Source of the DNA: JAHBWV01 sp964588385
Lineage (GTDB): Bacteria; Planctomycetota; Phycisphaerae; Phycisphaerales; UBA1924
Assembly: GCA_964588385.1 (NCBI GenBank)
Contig: CAZPPG010000003.1
Span: 1-64,000, forward strand
Length of the DNA stretch: 64,000 nt
Direction: 5' to 3'
Shown: positions 41,331 to 50,656 of the stretch, piece after piece
Position numbering within the stretch: the stretch's first letter is position 1
How the letters are laid out: every line of letters starts with the position of its first letter
Position numbers and translations under genes: made by a program
The notes under the pieces: model-generated
Seen by the model: the letters and a program-made list of their open reading frames with translations, nothing else
Databases searched by the model: none
Told to the model about the DNA's origin: nothing

Positions 41331-43520
41331 ATGTTCCAACGTGAGATCACACCGACCTTCGCCGACACGTGGTATCGCGTGGCGGAGGGTCGTCCGCGTC
41401 TGAGCCCACATGTGCACATCGTTCGCCAGCGATTCGGCAGGGGTGTGGCCTACATTCTCGAAGAGCCGGCTGGTGGGACGTACCATCGGATGTCGGAGGC
41501 TGCGTATCGATTCGCAGGACTCCTCGACGGACACCGCACCGTCGACGAGGCGTGGGAGGCCTGCGCTGCCCAGATGGGCGACGAAGCGCCGACACAGAAA
41601 GAGTGCATCGACCTGATCGCCCAGCTCGATTCCTCGGGATTGATCGTCGGCGATACCCCGATCTGGTCCGACACCCTCGAGCATCGCCAGAGCAGGGAGC
41701 TCGGCGCCAGACGTCGAAAGCGATTCGGGAACGGATTGTTCGCGTGCATTCCGCTCATCAATCCGGATCGCTGGCTCGGGCAGACGCTCCATCTCTATCA
41801 CTGGCTGTTCACGTGGAGAGGCGCCGCGCTCTCGGCGATGCTGCTGATCATCGCGGCGTGGTCCCTCATCTCAAACTTTGATCGCTTTGCAAAGGAACTG
41901 AGTCTCCAGTCACTGCTGGATCCAACGAACCTTGCGCTTCTCGCGGCGATCTTTCTGGTGCTCAGAGCCGTGCACGAACTCGGACACGCGATGGCGTGCA
42001 AGGCGATGGGCGGCAGGTGCACCGAGATCGGGATCATGCTCATCGCGATCATCCTGCCGCTCCCCTACTGCGACGCGACAAGTTCCTGGCGGTTTCCGGA
42101 GACATGGCGTCGCGTGCTCGTCGCGGCCGGAGGCGTCTTCTTCGAGTCTTTCTTCGCACTGTCTGCGGCGATCCTCTGGGCACGTTCGGAACCCGGCATC
42201 TTCAGCTCGATGTGCTACAACGTGATGATCGTCTCCGGTGTCTCCACGCTGGTGTTCAATCTGAATCCGCTCCTTCGATACGACGGGTACTACATCCTGA
42301 GCGATATTGCCGGCGTTCCGAACATGGCGCAGCGAGCGACGGAGATGTGGCGGTTTCTCGTCGTGCGATTCGTGTTCGGCGTGCGGGCCATGAAGCCACC
42401 CTCCGTCGTCGATCGACCAGAAGCGGCCTTTATCACCTGCTTCGCGCTCCTGTCCCTGCCCTACCGCATCATGGTGGCCTTTGCAATCTGCCTCGCGGTC
42501 TCGGCGAGATACTCCTCACTCGGACTCGTGCTTGGCGCCGTGATGGCGATCATCATGCTCGTCTGGCCGGTGCTGAAGGGCATCGCGTTTCTCCTCTGGT
42601 CGCCTTCATTGGTCGGACGCAGGCCGCGAGCCGTGGGGATTGTCGCTGCCTTGCTTGCGACCATCATCGTCGGATTCGGCATGGTTCCCGTGCGAGATCG
42701 GATCTACGCCGCCGGGTGGATTCGGCCGGAGGTGAACGCCGTCGTACGCCCTGCCGAGTCTGGCTTTGTGTCGGAGGTCCTGGTACAAATCGGCGAGAAT
42801 GTCCGCGCCGGCCAGCCGCTCCTTCGATTCGAGAACGCCGAGATCACACAGGGATACACCATCGCCCAAACTCAGTACGCGCGGGCCTTGGTGGATCGGG
42901 ACGACGCCGCCACGAAGTCGCCGGTCGAGTACCGTTCGGCTGATGCCCAGGTTCACGTCGCTGCCGGAGCCCTTGAGAAAGCCAGAAAACAAGCCGACTC
43001 GCTCGTCCTCGTCGCACCGGCAGACGGCAGAATCATCGCCAGCGGTGCGAGTGGAACCGACTGGGCGAACCTGCTGGGCGGCTACGTGACCAAGGGGACG
43101 CTTCTGGGACACGTGGTCTCATTGGACCGTCTCCAGATTCGAACTCTCGTTGACGACCGAGAGTTCGGGCACACATTCGCCGGCGACCGTGCGATTCAGG
43201 CGTCCATTCGCGTTCGAGGCATGGCGTCACACGTTGTACCCGCGAAGATCCTGAGAATCGCCCCCGCAGGCAGCAAAGACATTCAGAATCCGGCCGTCGC
43301 ATCGGTCGCCGGTGGAGACATCCCCGCGACACAAGAGGGAGAGAGCCGCTTCGCCGCGCTCACGCCGCACTTCGAAGTTGACCTCCTCCCTGACAGGCTT
43401 CCCGAGGGAGCAACAGCGGGACAGCGCGTACGCGTCCGGCTCGCGGCCGGAGAGTCACCTTTGGCAGTGCAATGGGCTCGGCGTTTCTCGCAGTTCTGGA
43501 TGAACAGGTTCGGCGGCTGA
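41331..43520 (+). CDS. PqqD-like domain - M50 (site-2) protease - HlyD fusion
   Basis: 729-aa membrane protein. Residues about 20-105 are a PqqD-like winged helix as found in peptide-processing systems (YHRMSEAAYRFAGLLDGHRTVDEAW). Next comes an M50 protease core with several membrane helices: the zinc motif HELGH in RAVHELGHAMACKAMGG, and the second metal segment NLNPLLRYDGYYIL. The third part (from about 455) is a HlyD adaptor with membrane anchor, lipoyl halves (AESGFVSEVLVQIGENVRAGQPLL; VLVAPADGRIIASGASG) and beta C-terminus. Metalloprotease plus HlyD plus leader-binding domain is an arrangement seen in peptide export or surface protein maturation. Its stop (TGA 43518-43520) overlaps the ATG of the SecA-like gene. 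Confidence 0.88.
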   Translation: MFQREITPTFADTWYRVAEGRPRLSPHVHIVRQRFGRGVAYILEEPAGGTYHRMSEAAYRFAGLLDGHRTVDEAWEACAAQMGDEAPTQKECIDLIAQLDSSGLIVGDTPIWSDTLEHRQSRELGARRRKRFGNGLFACIPLINPDRWLGQTLHLYHWLFTWRGAALSAMLLIIAAWSLISNFDRFAKELSLQSLLDPTNLALLAAIFLVLRAVHELGHAMACKAMGGRCTEIGIMLIAIILPLPYCDATSSWRFPETWRRVLVAAGGVFFESFFALSAAILWARSEPGIFSSMCYNVMIVSGVSTLVFNLNPLLRYDGYYILSDIAGVPNMAQRATEMWRFLVVRFVFGVRAMKPPSVVDRPEAAFITCFALLSLPYRIMVAFAICLAVSARYSSLGLVLGAVMAIIMLVWPVLKGIAFLLWSPSLVGRRPRAVGIVAALLATIIVGFGMVPVRDRIYAAGWIRPEVNAVVRPAESGFVSEVLVQIGENVRAGQPLLRFENAEITQGYTIAQTQYARALVDRDDAATKSPVEYRSADAQVHVAAGALEKARKQADSLVLVAPADGRIIASGASGTDWANLLGGYVTKGTLLGHVVSLDRLQIRTLVDDREFGHTFAGDRAIQASIRVRGMASHVVPAKILRIAPAGSKDIQNPAVASVAGGDIPATQEGESRFAALTPHFEVDLLPDRLPEGATAGQRVRVRLAAGESPLAVQWARRFSQFWMNRFGG

Positions 43521-45529
43521 TGAATCACGCGACGCAGATCCAGATGCCGGAGGGGGAGCGTCGGCTCTGGCCGTGGCTGTCGCACCCGGTCCGGCGCGAT
43601 CCGCCTCCGAAGGGTATCGACGCCGTCGGCGAGCGCGTGCGAGGCGCGGTCGCGCGCCGAAACGCCGGCACGCAGCTCCGGGCTCGGGCAGAGCGGGTTT
43701 CACAGGCCGCGCGTGATCTACGGTCACACTCGGATGCGGCTCTGGCCTCACTCATCGAAGAACGTAGGGATCGGCTGTGCGGGTCACGCAGATCCCCCCA
43801 GGCGATCGACGCAGCCGCCCAAACCATCGTCGAGTGCATTCGGCGCCGCCTGGGCCTCACGCTTCACGTTGAACAGGTGATGGGCGGCCTTGCCATGGCG
43901 GAGGGAACCGCCGTCGAGATGGCCACCGGCGAAGGGAAAACCCTCACCGGCATCCTTCCAACTGCGTTGCTCGCGTGGAACGGCCGCGGGGTACATGTTG
44001 CGACCGTGAACGATTATCTGGCCAGACGCGACGCAGAGATCACGGGCACCGTCTACGACATGCTCGGCCTGGATGTTGGCGTCATCCAGGATGGATCAAG
44101 CGAGACCGATCGCCGCGAGGCCTACGCACGCTCGATCACCTACGTCGCTGACAAACAGTTGATCTTCGACTTCCTCCGCGACCGTCTCAAGGCCCCAAGC
44201 GATCCGCGCATGGTGGGCCATTTGCTCGAACTCATCGATGGCCAGAACGCCAGGCTCGCCGCCTGGAGCGGAGCAGTCGTCCAACGCGGCCACCACGCCT
44301 GTATCGTGGACGAGGCGGACAGCATCCTCATCGATGAAGCGATCACGCCGGCCGTGATCGCGAGCGAGACGCAGGATGTCCGGGCCTCTCGTCAGGCGAT
44401 CTACGACACCGCCACGAGTGTTTCGCGGTCACTCACGGAGAACGAGCACTACATCCTCGATCGGCGGCTCAAGAAGGTGGTGATCAAGGCGGAGGGCCGG
44501 GAACTCCTGGAACGCCTGAGCAGCGAACTCCCCGAGTTCTGGCGCGGCCCGAGGCGTCGAGAGGAACTCGTTGTCCAGGCGATCTCCGCCCGCGAGCTCT
44601 TCCGCCGAGACGATGACTATGTGATCGTCGACGGAAAGGTGCAGATCGTTGACGCCTCAACGGGTCGCATCCTCCCCGGTCGTCAATGGCAACTCGGGCT
44701 TCATCAAGCCGTGGAAGCGAAGGAAGGAGTTGAGGTCACCGAGCCTCGTCGCACCACATCACGCGTTTCGTACCAGGGTTACTTCAGGCGGTACGGACAT
44801 CTCTGCGGCATGAGCGGCACGATGTGGGAGGTGCGGCACGAACTCTGGCGGGCCTATCACCTTCCTGTTGTGAGAATCCCCACCCACCGCCCCATCGCAC
44901 GCCGCCACCTGCCCGATCGCGTGTTCACGACCGAGTCCCAGAAGTTGGCGGCCGTGGTTGATCGGGTGGTGGAGTTGCGAGAGGGGGGCCAGCCCGTGCT
45001 CGTTGGCACGCGGGCAGTGGGAACCTCGGAGCGATTGGCATCGATGCTCGCTGAGAGGGATGTACCCTGCCGCGTGCTCAATGCCACCCGTGAAGCCGAA
45101 GAGGCGAGCATCGTGGCGGATGCGGGGGTCGCTGGGGCGGTCACCGTCTCGACCAACATGGCGGGACGGGGCACCGACATCGGCCTTGACGCTCGTGCCC
45201 GATCCTCCGGCGGCCTGGCCGTCATCGCCACGGAGCGACACGATGAGCGACGCGTGGACCGCCAGCTCTTTGGAAGATCGGGCCGGCAGGGTGATCCGGG
45301 TCTGGCGCAGGCATTTGTGTCCCTGGAAGACGCCCTCGTCGTGCGTCACGGCCTCGGAATACTGGCCGGACTGGTCCGTGTTCTTCCAGCCGGATTGCGG
45401 CGCCCCGTCGCTGCCCTTCTCTGGTGGCAGGCGCAAACCAGCGCGGGAAGCCGAGCGACGACGCTCCGGGCGGAACTGATGCGGTCAGATGCGAACATGG
45501 AGATGTCGCTCAAGGGCCAGAGCCGCTGA
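43520..45529 (+). CDS. Short SecA-like preprotein translocase ATPase
   Basis: 669-aa DEAD-type motor of the SecA family, against about 830-950 for housekeeping SecA. ATG at 43520 overlaps the stop of the M50 gene (TGATG). NBD1: LHVEQVMGGLAMAEG, Walker A MATGEGKT, VHVATVNDYLARRDAE, Walker B VDEADSILIDEA. A PPXD-like region follows (DDDYVIVDGKVQIVDASTGRILPGR). NBD2: LCGMSGT, QPVLVGTRAVGTSE, NMAGRGTDIGLD, GRSGRQGDPGLAQAF. It ends soon after NBD2 with a short helical part and has no C-terminal zinc-binding cysteine motif. This suggests an accessory motor dedicated to its own operon rather than the general secretion SecA. It might move a substrate matured by the neighbouring protease. Confidence 0.9.
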   Translation: MNHATQIQMPEGERRLWPWLSHPVRRDPPPKGIDAVGERVRGAVARRNAGTQLRARAERVSQAARDLRSHSDAALASLIEERRDRLCGSRRSPQAIDAAAQTIVECIRRRLGLTLHVEQVMGGLAMAEGTAVEMATGEGKTLTGILPTALLAWNGRGVHVATVNDYLARRDAEITGTVYDMLGLDVGVIQDGSSETDRREAYARSITYVADKQLIFDFLRDRLKAPSDPRMVGHLLELIDGQNARLAAWSGAVVQRGHHACIVDEADSILIDEAITPAVIASETQDVRASRQAIYDTATSVSRSLTENEHYILDRRLKKVVIKAEGRELLERLSSELPEFWRGPRRREELVVQAISARELFRRDDDYVIVDGKVQIVDASTGRILPGRQWQLGLHQAVEAKEGVEVTEPRRTTSRVSYQGYFRRYGHLCGMSGTMWEVRHELWRAYHLPVVRIPTHRPIARRHLPDRVFTTESQKLAAVVDRVVELREGGQPVLVGTRAVGTSERLASMLAERDVPCRVLNATREAEEASIVADAGVAGAVTVSTNMAGRGTDIGLDARARSSGGLAVIATERHDERRVDRQLFGRSGRQGDPGLAQAFVSLEDALVVRHGLGILAGLVRVLPAGLRRPVAALLWWQAQTSAGSRATTLRAELMRSDANMEMSLKGQSR

Positions 45530-45675
45530 GGGATCACCCTCTGCCTCTGTCGACCCGTTCTCCAGATTCGGCGTCCCGCCTGACGGAAGCCGGTAACAAT
45601 GGCATCAGAGATCAGGGAAGGCCGCCGCGTGGAGCGGCGCCGATCTCTGAGCTGGCTGGCAGGAGGCCCCGAGGC

Positions 45676-46662
45676 ATGGCGAACACGGTCGATCTCACCC
45701 CCCAGATCGAGGCGCATGCCGCCACGATCAAGGCGTTGACGGACAGCATCGCTCAGGTCGTGGTCGGCCAACGCTCGATGGTCGAGCGTCTCTTCATCGG
45801 CCTGCTCTGCAACGGCCACGTGCTTCTTGAGGGCGTGCCCGGGCTGGCCAAAACGCTGACGGTCAGCACGCTCGCGAGCGCAATCCACGCAAAGTTCAGC
45901 CGTATTCAGTTCACGCCCGACCTGCTTCCGGCGGACCTGGTCGGCACGCTGATCTATAACCCACGGGACGCGACCTTTACGCCTCGCAAGGGCCCGGTCT
46001 TCGCCAACATCATTCTGGCCGACGAGATCAACCGCGCCCCCGCGAAGGTCCAGAGCGCGCTCCTGGAGGCGATGCAGGAGCGACACGTCACAATCGGCGA
46101 AACGACCTATCCGCTTCCCGACCCGTTTCTCGTGCTCGCGACGCAGAACCCGATCGAGCAAGAGGGCACCTACGCCCTTCCCGAAGCGCAGATCGATCGC
46201 TTCATGCTGAAGCTCCGAGTCGACTACCCGACCCGGGAGGATGAACGAAAGATCGTGGACCGCATGGCCTCGAGCGCGCCAAAGACCCGGGTCGAAGCCA
46301 CCATCACGACCGACCAGATCGCCGGTGCACGACGCCTCGTCGATCAGATACACGTCGACGATCGTGTGAAGGACTACATTGTCAGCGTCGTACACGCCTC
46401 CAGACGCCCGAAGGAGTTCGGCCTGGACATCGGCCGCCTCATCTCATTCGGCGGCTCGCCACGAGCTTCCATCGCGCTCACGATGGCGTCCCGTGCGCAC
46501 GCATTCCTTCAGGGGCGTCCGTATGCCACGCCAGCCGATGTGAAGTCGATCGGCATGGACGTGCTGCGCCATCGAGTTATCGCCAGTTACGAGGCCCAGG
46601 CCGAGGACGTCACTTCAGAGCAGATCGTTCAGCGGATCTTCGACCATGTTCCGCTCCCATAA
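45676..46662 (+). CDS. MoxR family AAA ATPase
   Basis: 328-aa AAA+ protein heading the Bat operon. ATG at 45676 is set by AGGAGG 9 bp upstream; the frame is open back to 45424 over the SecA end but that part is not family-like. Seen: Walker A GVPGLAKT, Walker B ILADEINRAPAKVQSALLEAMQE, sensor ATQNPIEQEGTYALPEAQ, DRFMLKL, and the C-terminal winged/lid region. MoxR ATPases are thought to act as chaperones that remodel VWA-domain partners, and such partners follow directly here. Its end overlaps the DUF58 gene by 17 bp. Confidence 0.93.
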   Translation: MANTVDLTPQIEAHAATIKALTDSIAQVVVGQRSMVERLFIGLLCNGHVLLEGVPGLAKTLTVSTLASAIHAKFSRIQFTPDLLPADLVGTLIYNPRDATFTPRKGPVFANIILADEINRAPAKVQSALLEAMQERHVTIGETTYPLPDPFLVLATQNPIEQEGTYALPEAQIDRFMLKLRVDYPTREDERKIVDRMASSAPKTRVEATITTDQIAGARRLVDQIHVDDRVKDYIVSVVHASRRPKEFGLDIGRLISFGGSPRASIALTMASRAHAFLQGRPYATPADVKSIGMDVLRHRVIASYEAQAEDVTSEQIVQRIFDHVPLP

Positions 46663-47563
46663 ACACGCCATCGATAACGCCGAGCCCGCCCCGCTCGCCG
46701 CCGATCTGGCGAGAGAGGTCCGCCGTCTGCACATTCTCACGCGTCGTCGTGTGAGCGACCTGTTCGCCGGCGAGTATCACTCCGCGTTCAAGGGACACGG
46801 GATCGAGTTCGCCGAGGTGCGCGAGTACGAGCCGGGAGACGACGTTCGCTCGATCGACTGGAACGTCACCGCCCGCACCGGCAAGACATTCATCAAGCGA
46901 TTTGTCGAGGAACGCCAGCTCACGATCATCGTCGCTGTCGATCTGTCCCGTTCCGGGGCGTTCGGAACTCGGGGCCGCACCAAGCGTCGGCTCGAGATCG
47001 AGACCGCCTCCGTGCTTGCGATGGCCGCGACCCAGAATCAGGACCGGATCGGTCTGCTGCTCTTCACGGACCGAGTGGAGAAGTTCGTGCCGCCGCGAAA
47101 GGGCACCCCCCACTGTCAGCGACTGATCCGAGACCTGCTCGCGTTCCGTCCTGAGGGTGCCGGCACGGATCTCTCCCCAGCCATCGACCACCTCTCACAC
47201 ACGCTCAAGCGACGCTCTGTGATCTTTCTGGTCTCAGACTTTGATTCGCCGCCCTTCGCGCGACAACTCTCCGTGCTGGCGCGAAGGCACGACGTCGTTG
47301 CGGTCACGGTGAACGATCCCACAGAATCCGCGCTTCCCGCCGTCGGGCTCATCGACGTGCTGGACCCGGAGACGCGCCAGACCCGTACGCTCGATCTCAG
47401 CGGGCGCGGCGCGCGAGCGTACACCGCCCTGCGCGAGAGGGAGCGAAAGGATCGCGACGCAGTGCTGGCCGCTTCTGGCGCTGACCGCATCACGCTCTCA
47501 ACGGATCGCCCGTTCGTTCCCGAACTCGCCGCGTATTTCCGACGAAGAGAGAAGCGGCGATGA
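46646..47563 (+). CDS. DUF58 protein
   Basis: 305-aa cytoplasmic protein of the DUF58 family with a VWA-like fold. Typical segments: YHSAFKGHGIEFAEVREYEPGDD, VRSIDWNVTARTG, TIIVAVDLSRSGAFG (the metal-ion site pattern DxSxS), DRIGLLLFT, KRRSVIFLVSDF. Length is typical. It lies second in the operon, starting 17 bp inside the MoxR gene. Family members are commonly coupled to MoxR ATPases; the client is unknown. Confidence 0.9.
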   Translation: MFRSHKHAIDNAEPAPLAADLAREVRRLHILTRRRVSDLFAGEYHSAFKGHGIEFAEVREYEPGDDVRSIDWNVTARTGKTFIKRFVEERQLTIIVAVDLSRSGAFGTRGRTKRRLEIETASVLAMAATQNQDRIGLLLFTDRVEKFVPPRKGTPHCQRLIRDLLAFRPEGAGTDLSPAIDHLSHTLKRRSVIFLVSDFDSPPFARQLSVLARRHDVVAVTVNDPTESALPAVGLIDVLDPETRQTRTLDLSGRGARAYTALRERERKDRDAVLAASGADRITLSTDRPFVPELAAYFRRREKRR

Positions 47564-48600
47564 GCATCCATGGCACCCCCTCAATGCGGCCTCAGGCACC
47601 CGGGCTCAGCGCGGTCCCGCTTGCGGTCGCGTTCGTTGCCTGCACGTCGCTCGGCTGCGAGCGGACACCTCCGCCCCCCCCCGCGACGCCCGAACCGGCG
47701 GCGACCCGGATCGCTGCGGGCGAAGGGATCCAGATGACGGTCACCCTCGACCGGGAGCGGGTTCTGACGAGCGAACTGATCACCCTCCGGGCGCACGCGA
47801 CGTTCCGACCGGGTCTGGTCCTCTCGCCCCCCGAGTTGTCCGGGCAGCAGGAACTGGCCATCAGCGACACCATCCGAACGCCGCCGCGTCGACGGACCGA
47901 CGGCGCGGTTGAACAGTCTTGGGTAGTTTCGCTTGAGCCGGATCTGCCGGGAACGGCCCTGGCTCCCGCCGTCAAGCTCACGGTTCGGGACATTCGCACC
48001 GGCTCGCTCTCCTATATCACCACTGAACCGATCCCAGTCGAGGTCGCCTCGGTTCTGGAGGCAAGCGACCCCATTGAAGTCACGGAGCTTCGCGCGATTC
48101 CCTCTCCTCCTCCCAAGGGGGAAACGATCTGGGACACGATGCAAGCCCTGATTGGAGGGGCGAGCTTCGCCGCGCTCTTCCTGATCGGTCTCGGCGTGGT
48201 CGCGATCGTGGCGATCACGCGCCGGCTGCGTCCTTCACCCATCACACAATCACGGCGAAGGATCAACGCACTCATCGAATCCGTCGACACCATGTCCGAT
48301 CACGAACGGCTTTCCTCCCTGGGCGAGGCCTCTCGCCTGCTCCGCTCCGCCATCGCAGACCGGGCCTCCGTTCCGGCGCTCGCGCTGACCGACCACGAGC
48401 TTCTCGTGCAATGCCCACATCTGAAGGACGTCGGTGAGCTGGACAGCCTGCTCCCCGAGATCGAAACAGCCCTGTGCTCCGGGCTCACACCCGACTCCGC
48501 CGCAACCCGCTCGCTGCTCGTTCGATCCGAGCGAGCCCTTGATGAGCTCTCGACCTTTGTGCCCACTCGTTATCTCGATCAAGAGGGGGTGTCGGCGTGA
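47560..48600 (+). CDS. Membrane protein of the Bat operon, DUF4381-like position
   Basis: 346-aa protein whose ATG overlaps the DUF58 stop (ATGA). A hydrophobic N-terminus followed by TSLGC suggests a signal peptide, maybe a lipoprotein. Then a Pro/Ala-rich spacer and an exported beta-rich domain of about 150 residues, one transmembrane helix (ASFAALFLIGLGVVAIVAI, about 204-222) and a cytoplasmic helical domain (IDALIE-like SRRRINALIESVD onward). In many Bat operons this place is taken by a DUF4381 protein, a small membrane protein. The layout is similar but I cannot confirm the family by motif. Confidence 0.6.
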   Translation: MSIHGTPSMRPQAPGLSAVPLAVAFVACTSLGCERTPPPPPATPEPAATRIAAGEGIQMTVTLDRERVLTSELITLRAHATFRPGLVLSPPELSGQQELAISDTIRTPPRRRTDGAVEQSWVVSLEPDLPGTALAPAVKLTVRDIRTGSLSYITTEPIPVEVASVLEASDPIEVTELRAIPSPPPKGETIWDTMQALIGGASFAALFLIGLGVVAIVAITRRLRPSPITQSRRRINALIESVDTMSDHERLSSLGEASRLLRSAIADRASVPALALTDHELLVQCPHLKDVGELDSLLPEIETALCSGLTPDSAATRSLLVRSERALDELSTFVPTRYLDQEGVSA

Positions 48601-49658
48601 GCTTTCGATATGAGTCCCCCGTGGCGCTGGCTCTCGTGGCCGTCGCCGTTGCGCTGGTCGCCCTCCGCTTCTTCTCCGTGCCGCCACCGCTTGTTCTTCC
48701 CGGCGCGCCGAGACTTCGCGGCCTGTCGTCGGTCCGCACCCGGCTGCGGTGGCTGCCTCTGGCGATCCGCGTCGGCGCGATGTCGCTGCTAGCCTTTGCG
48801 ATCGCGCGTCCGCAGACGCTGACCGGCAAGATCGAGACGGCCAAGGAGGGTGTGGCGATCCAGATCGTGATCGATCGGTCCGCAAGCATGGGAGCGCCGA
48901 TGAACTTTGAGGGGCGCTCGCTTGAGCGTCTTGAGGTCGTGAAGCGCGTGCTGAAGGACTTCCTGCTCGGTGATGGGAAACAGCTCAAGGGCCGCGCCGA
49001 CGATCTCGTCGGCCTCATCGTCTTCTCTGGATACGCCGACACACTCGCGCCCCTGGTCCACAGCCACCAGATCGTCGTCGATCTCGCCAACCAGACCCAG
49101 CTCGCTCCGCCCGCGTTGCCCGAAGGAGGCACAGCAATCGGCGACGCGCTCGCGCTCGCCGCAGCACGGCTGAAGTCGGCCGAAGAGCAGATTCAGAAGC
49201 TCAGCGACGCCAACCAGTCTCCGGAGTTCAAGATCAAGAGCAAGATCATCGTGCTCCTCACCGACGGAGAGCACAATCGGGGGGACATCCTTCCCGACGA
49301 AGCGGCCCAGCTTGCCGCCGAATGGGGCATCAAGATCTACTCGATCGGCATCGGAGGCACCGGCGGCGTCGTGTTCATCCGCGGGCTCGAAGGGCAACGC
49401 ATTCCCATCCGCGATCACGTCGACGAACGCACGCTCATCGCGATCTCCAGCCGGACGGGCGGAAGGTACTGGAACGCCCGAAACGCCGAGTCGCTGCGTG
49501 AGATCTACGAAGAAATAGACAGACTCGAGAAAGTCTCGGTCACGTCCCAGCGTCGAACCGTGTTTGAAGAGAAGTTTCCCCCGCTCGCCCACGCGTCCCT
49601 CTGGTTGCTCGGTCTGGAGCTGCTGCTCTCGACGCTCATTCTCAGGAGGCTGCCATGA
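48597..49658 (+). CDS. batA: BatA, VWA-domain membrane protein
   Basis: 353-aa Bat protein. Start is GTG at 48597 overlapping the previous stop (GTGA). Two N-terminal membrane helices (VALALVAVAVALVALRF and a second near LPLAIRVGAMSLLAFAI), then a VWA domain facing out with the intact metal site DRSASMG, GGTAIGDAL and VLLTDGEHNRG, and a C-terminal membrane helix (LWLLGLELLLSTLIL). Bat proteins are linked to aerotolerance in Bacteroidetes and to stress in others. It overlaps batB by 4 bp. Confidence 0.9.
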   Translation: MSFRYESPVALALVAVAVALVALRFFSVPPPLVLPGAPRLRGLSSVRTRLRWLPLAIRVGAMSLLAFAIARPQTLTGKIETAKEGVAIQIVIDRSASMGAPMNFEGRSLERLEVVKRVLKDFLLGDGKQLKGRADDLVGLIVFSGYADTLAPLVHSHQIVVDLANQTQLAPPALPEGGTAIGDALALAAARLKSAEEQIQKLSDANQSPEFKIKSKIIVLLTDGEHNRGDILPDEAAQLAAEWGIKIYSIGIGGTGGVVFIRGLEGQRIPIRDHVDERTLIAISSRTGGRYWNARNAESLREIYEEIDRLEKVSVTSQRRTVFEEKFPPLAHASLWLLGLELLLSTLILRRLP

Positions 49659-50656
49659 CATCCTTTGGCGCCCCTGACCAGCTTGAACTTCTCTGGATCG
49701 TCCTCGTCGTCATCGCACTGGTGCAATGGGCGGCGTGGCGCCGAAGGGTCGCTCTTCGACGCATCGGGGACCCTTCTCTGCTCAAACGCCTCTCTCCATC
49801 CGGCTTGAGACGTCGTCGAGTGGCCTCGGCCGTCCTGCTCGCATCGGCCATCGCCTGCATCGCCGTCGGTCTCGCGCGGCCGCGAGGCAGCTCGATCGAC
49901 CAGGAAACCACGGCCTCTGGGCGGGACATCGTGTTTGTCGTAGACGTGTCGCGCAGCATGCTGGCAACCGACGTGGCGCCGAATCGCCTTGAGCGCTGCA
50001 AGGTCTGGATCAAGGACATGCTCGCCACGCTCGAGAACGATCGGGTTGCCCTGGTCGCGTTCGCCGGCGGGGCATCGGTCAAGTGCCCCCTCACGCTCGA
50101 CCGCGCGTTCTTCCTTATGCAGTTGGAGGATCTCTCGCCTCGCTCCGTGCCCCGCGGCGGATCCATGATCGGCGACGCGATCCGAAAGACCGTGAACGAG
50201 GTGTACGCGGAGCAATCCTCCCGGCACAAGGACATCATGCTCTTCACGGACGGCGAGGATCAGGAGAGCTTCCCCGTACAAGCCGCGGAAGTCGCCGCGC
50301 TGCGCAGCATCCGCATCATCACCATCGGACTGGGAAGCGAGACCGCGGGCGCGCCCGTTCCCGCCGACCGCGAGAGGCCAAGCCCCGAATACGTCACGCA
50401 TGGTGGCCAGCGCGTCGTCTCGCGGCTCATGCCCAAGGCGCTCGCGGACATCGCGGCGGCCTCCGCGGGAGGCATCTTTCTCAACGTCGGCACCGGCAAC
50501 ATCAGTCTGGACCGCGTGTACGCCGATCTGACCGCAAACGCACCCCGGGAAGAGATCGTCGCGGACAAAGCAAAGGTGTATGAGGAGCTCTTTCAGGCCC
50601 CACTCCTTCTCGCGTTCATCCTGCTCGCAGTGGAGGTGCTCATCCGTGACCGCTGA
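49655..50656 (+). CDS. batB: BatB, VWA-domain membrane protein
   Basis: 333-aa paralogue of the previous gene, start ATG at 49655 inside its stop (ATGA). Membrane helices: LLWIVLVVIALVQWAAW and VASAVLLASAIACIAVGLA at the N-terminus, APLLLAFILLAVEVLI at the end. VWA domain with DVSRSMLATD (metal site), GGSMIGDAI and MLFTDGEDQES. The pair BatA-BatB is thought to form a complex in the inner membrane. Confidence 0.9.
   Translation: MTSFGAPDQLELLWIVLVVIALVQWAAWRRRVALRRIGDPSLLKRLSPSGLRRRRVASAVLLASAIACIAVGLARPRGSSIDQETTASGRDIVFVVDVSRSMLATDVAPNRLERCKVWIKDMLATLENDRVALVAFAGGASVKCPLTLDRAFFLMQLEDLSPRSVPRGGSMIGDAIRKTVNEVYAEQSSRHKDIMLFTDGEDQESFPVQAAEVAALRSIRIITIGLGSETAGAPVPADRERPSPEYVTHGGQRVVSRLMPKALADIAAASAGGIFLNVGTGNISLDRVYADLTANAPREEIVADKAKVYEELFQAPLLLAFILLAVEVLIRDR

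Noticed and set aside
45424..45675. N-terminal extension of the MoxR gene
   Set aside because: The frame is open but covers the end of the SecA-like gene; AGGAGG before the ATG at 45676 and family start argue for the shorter form.
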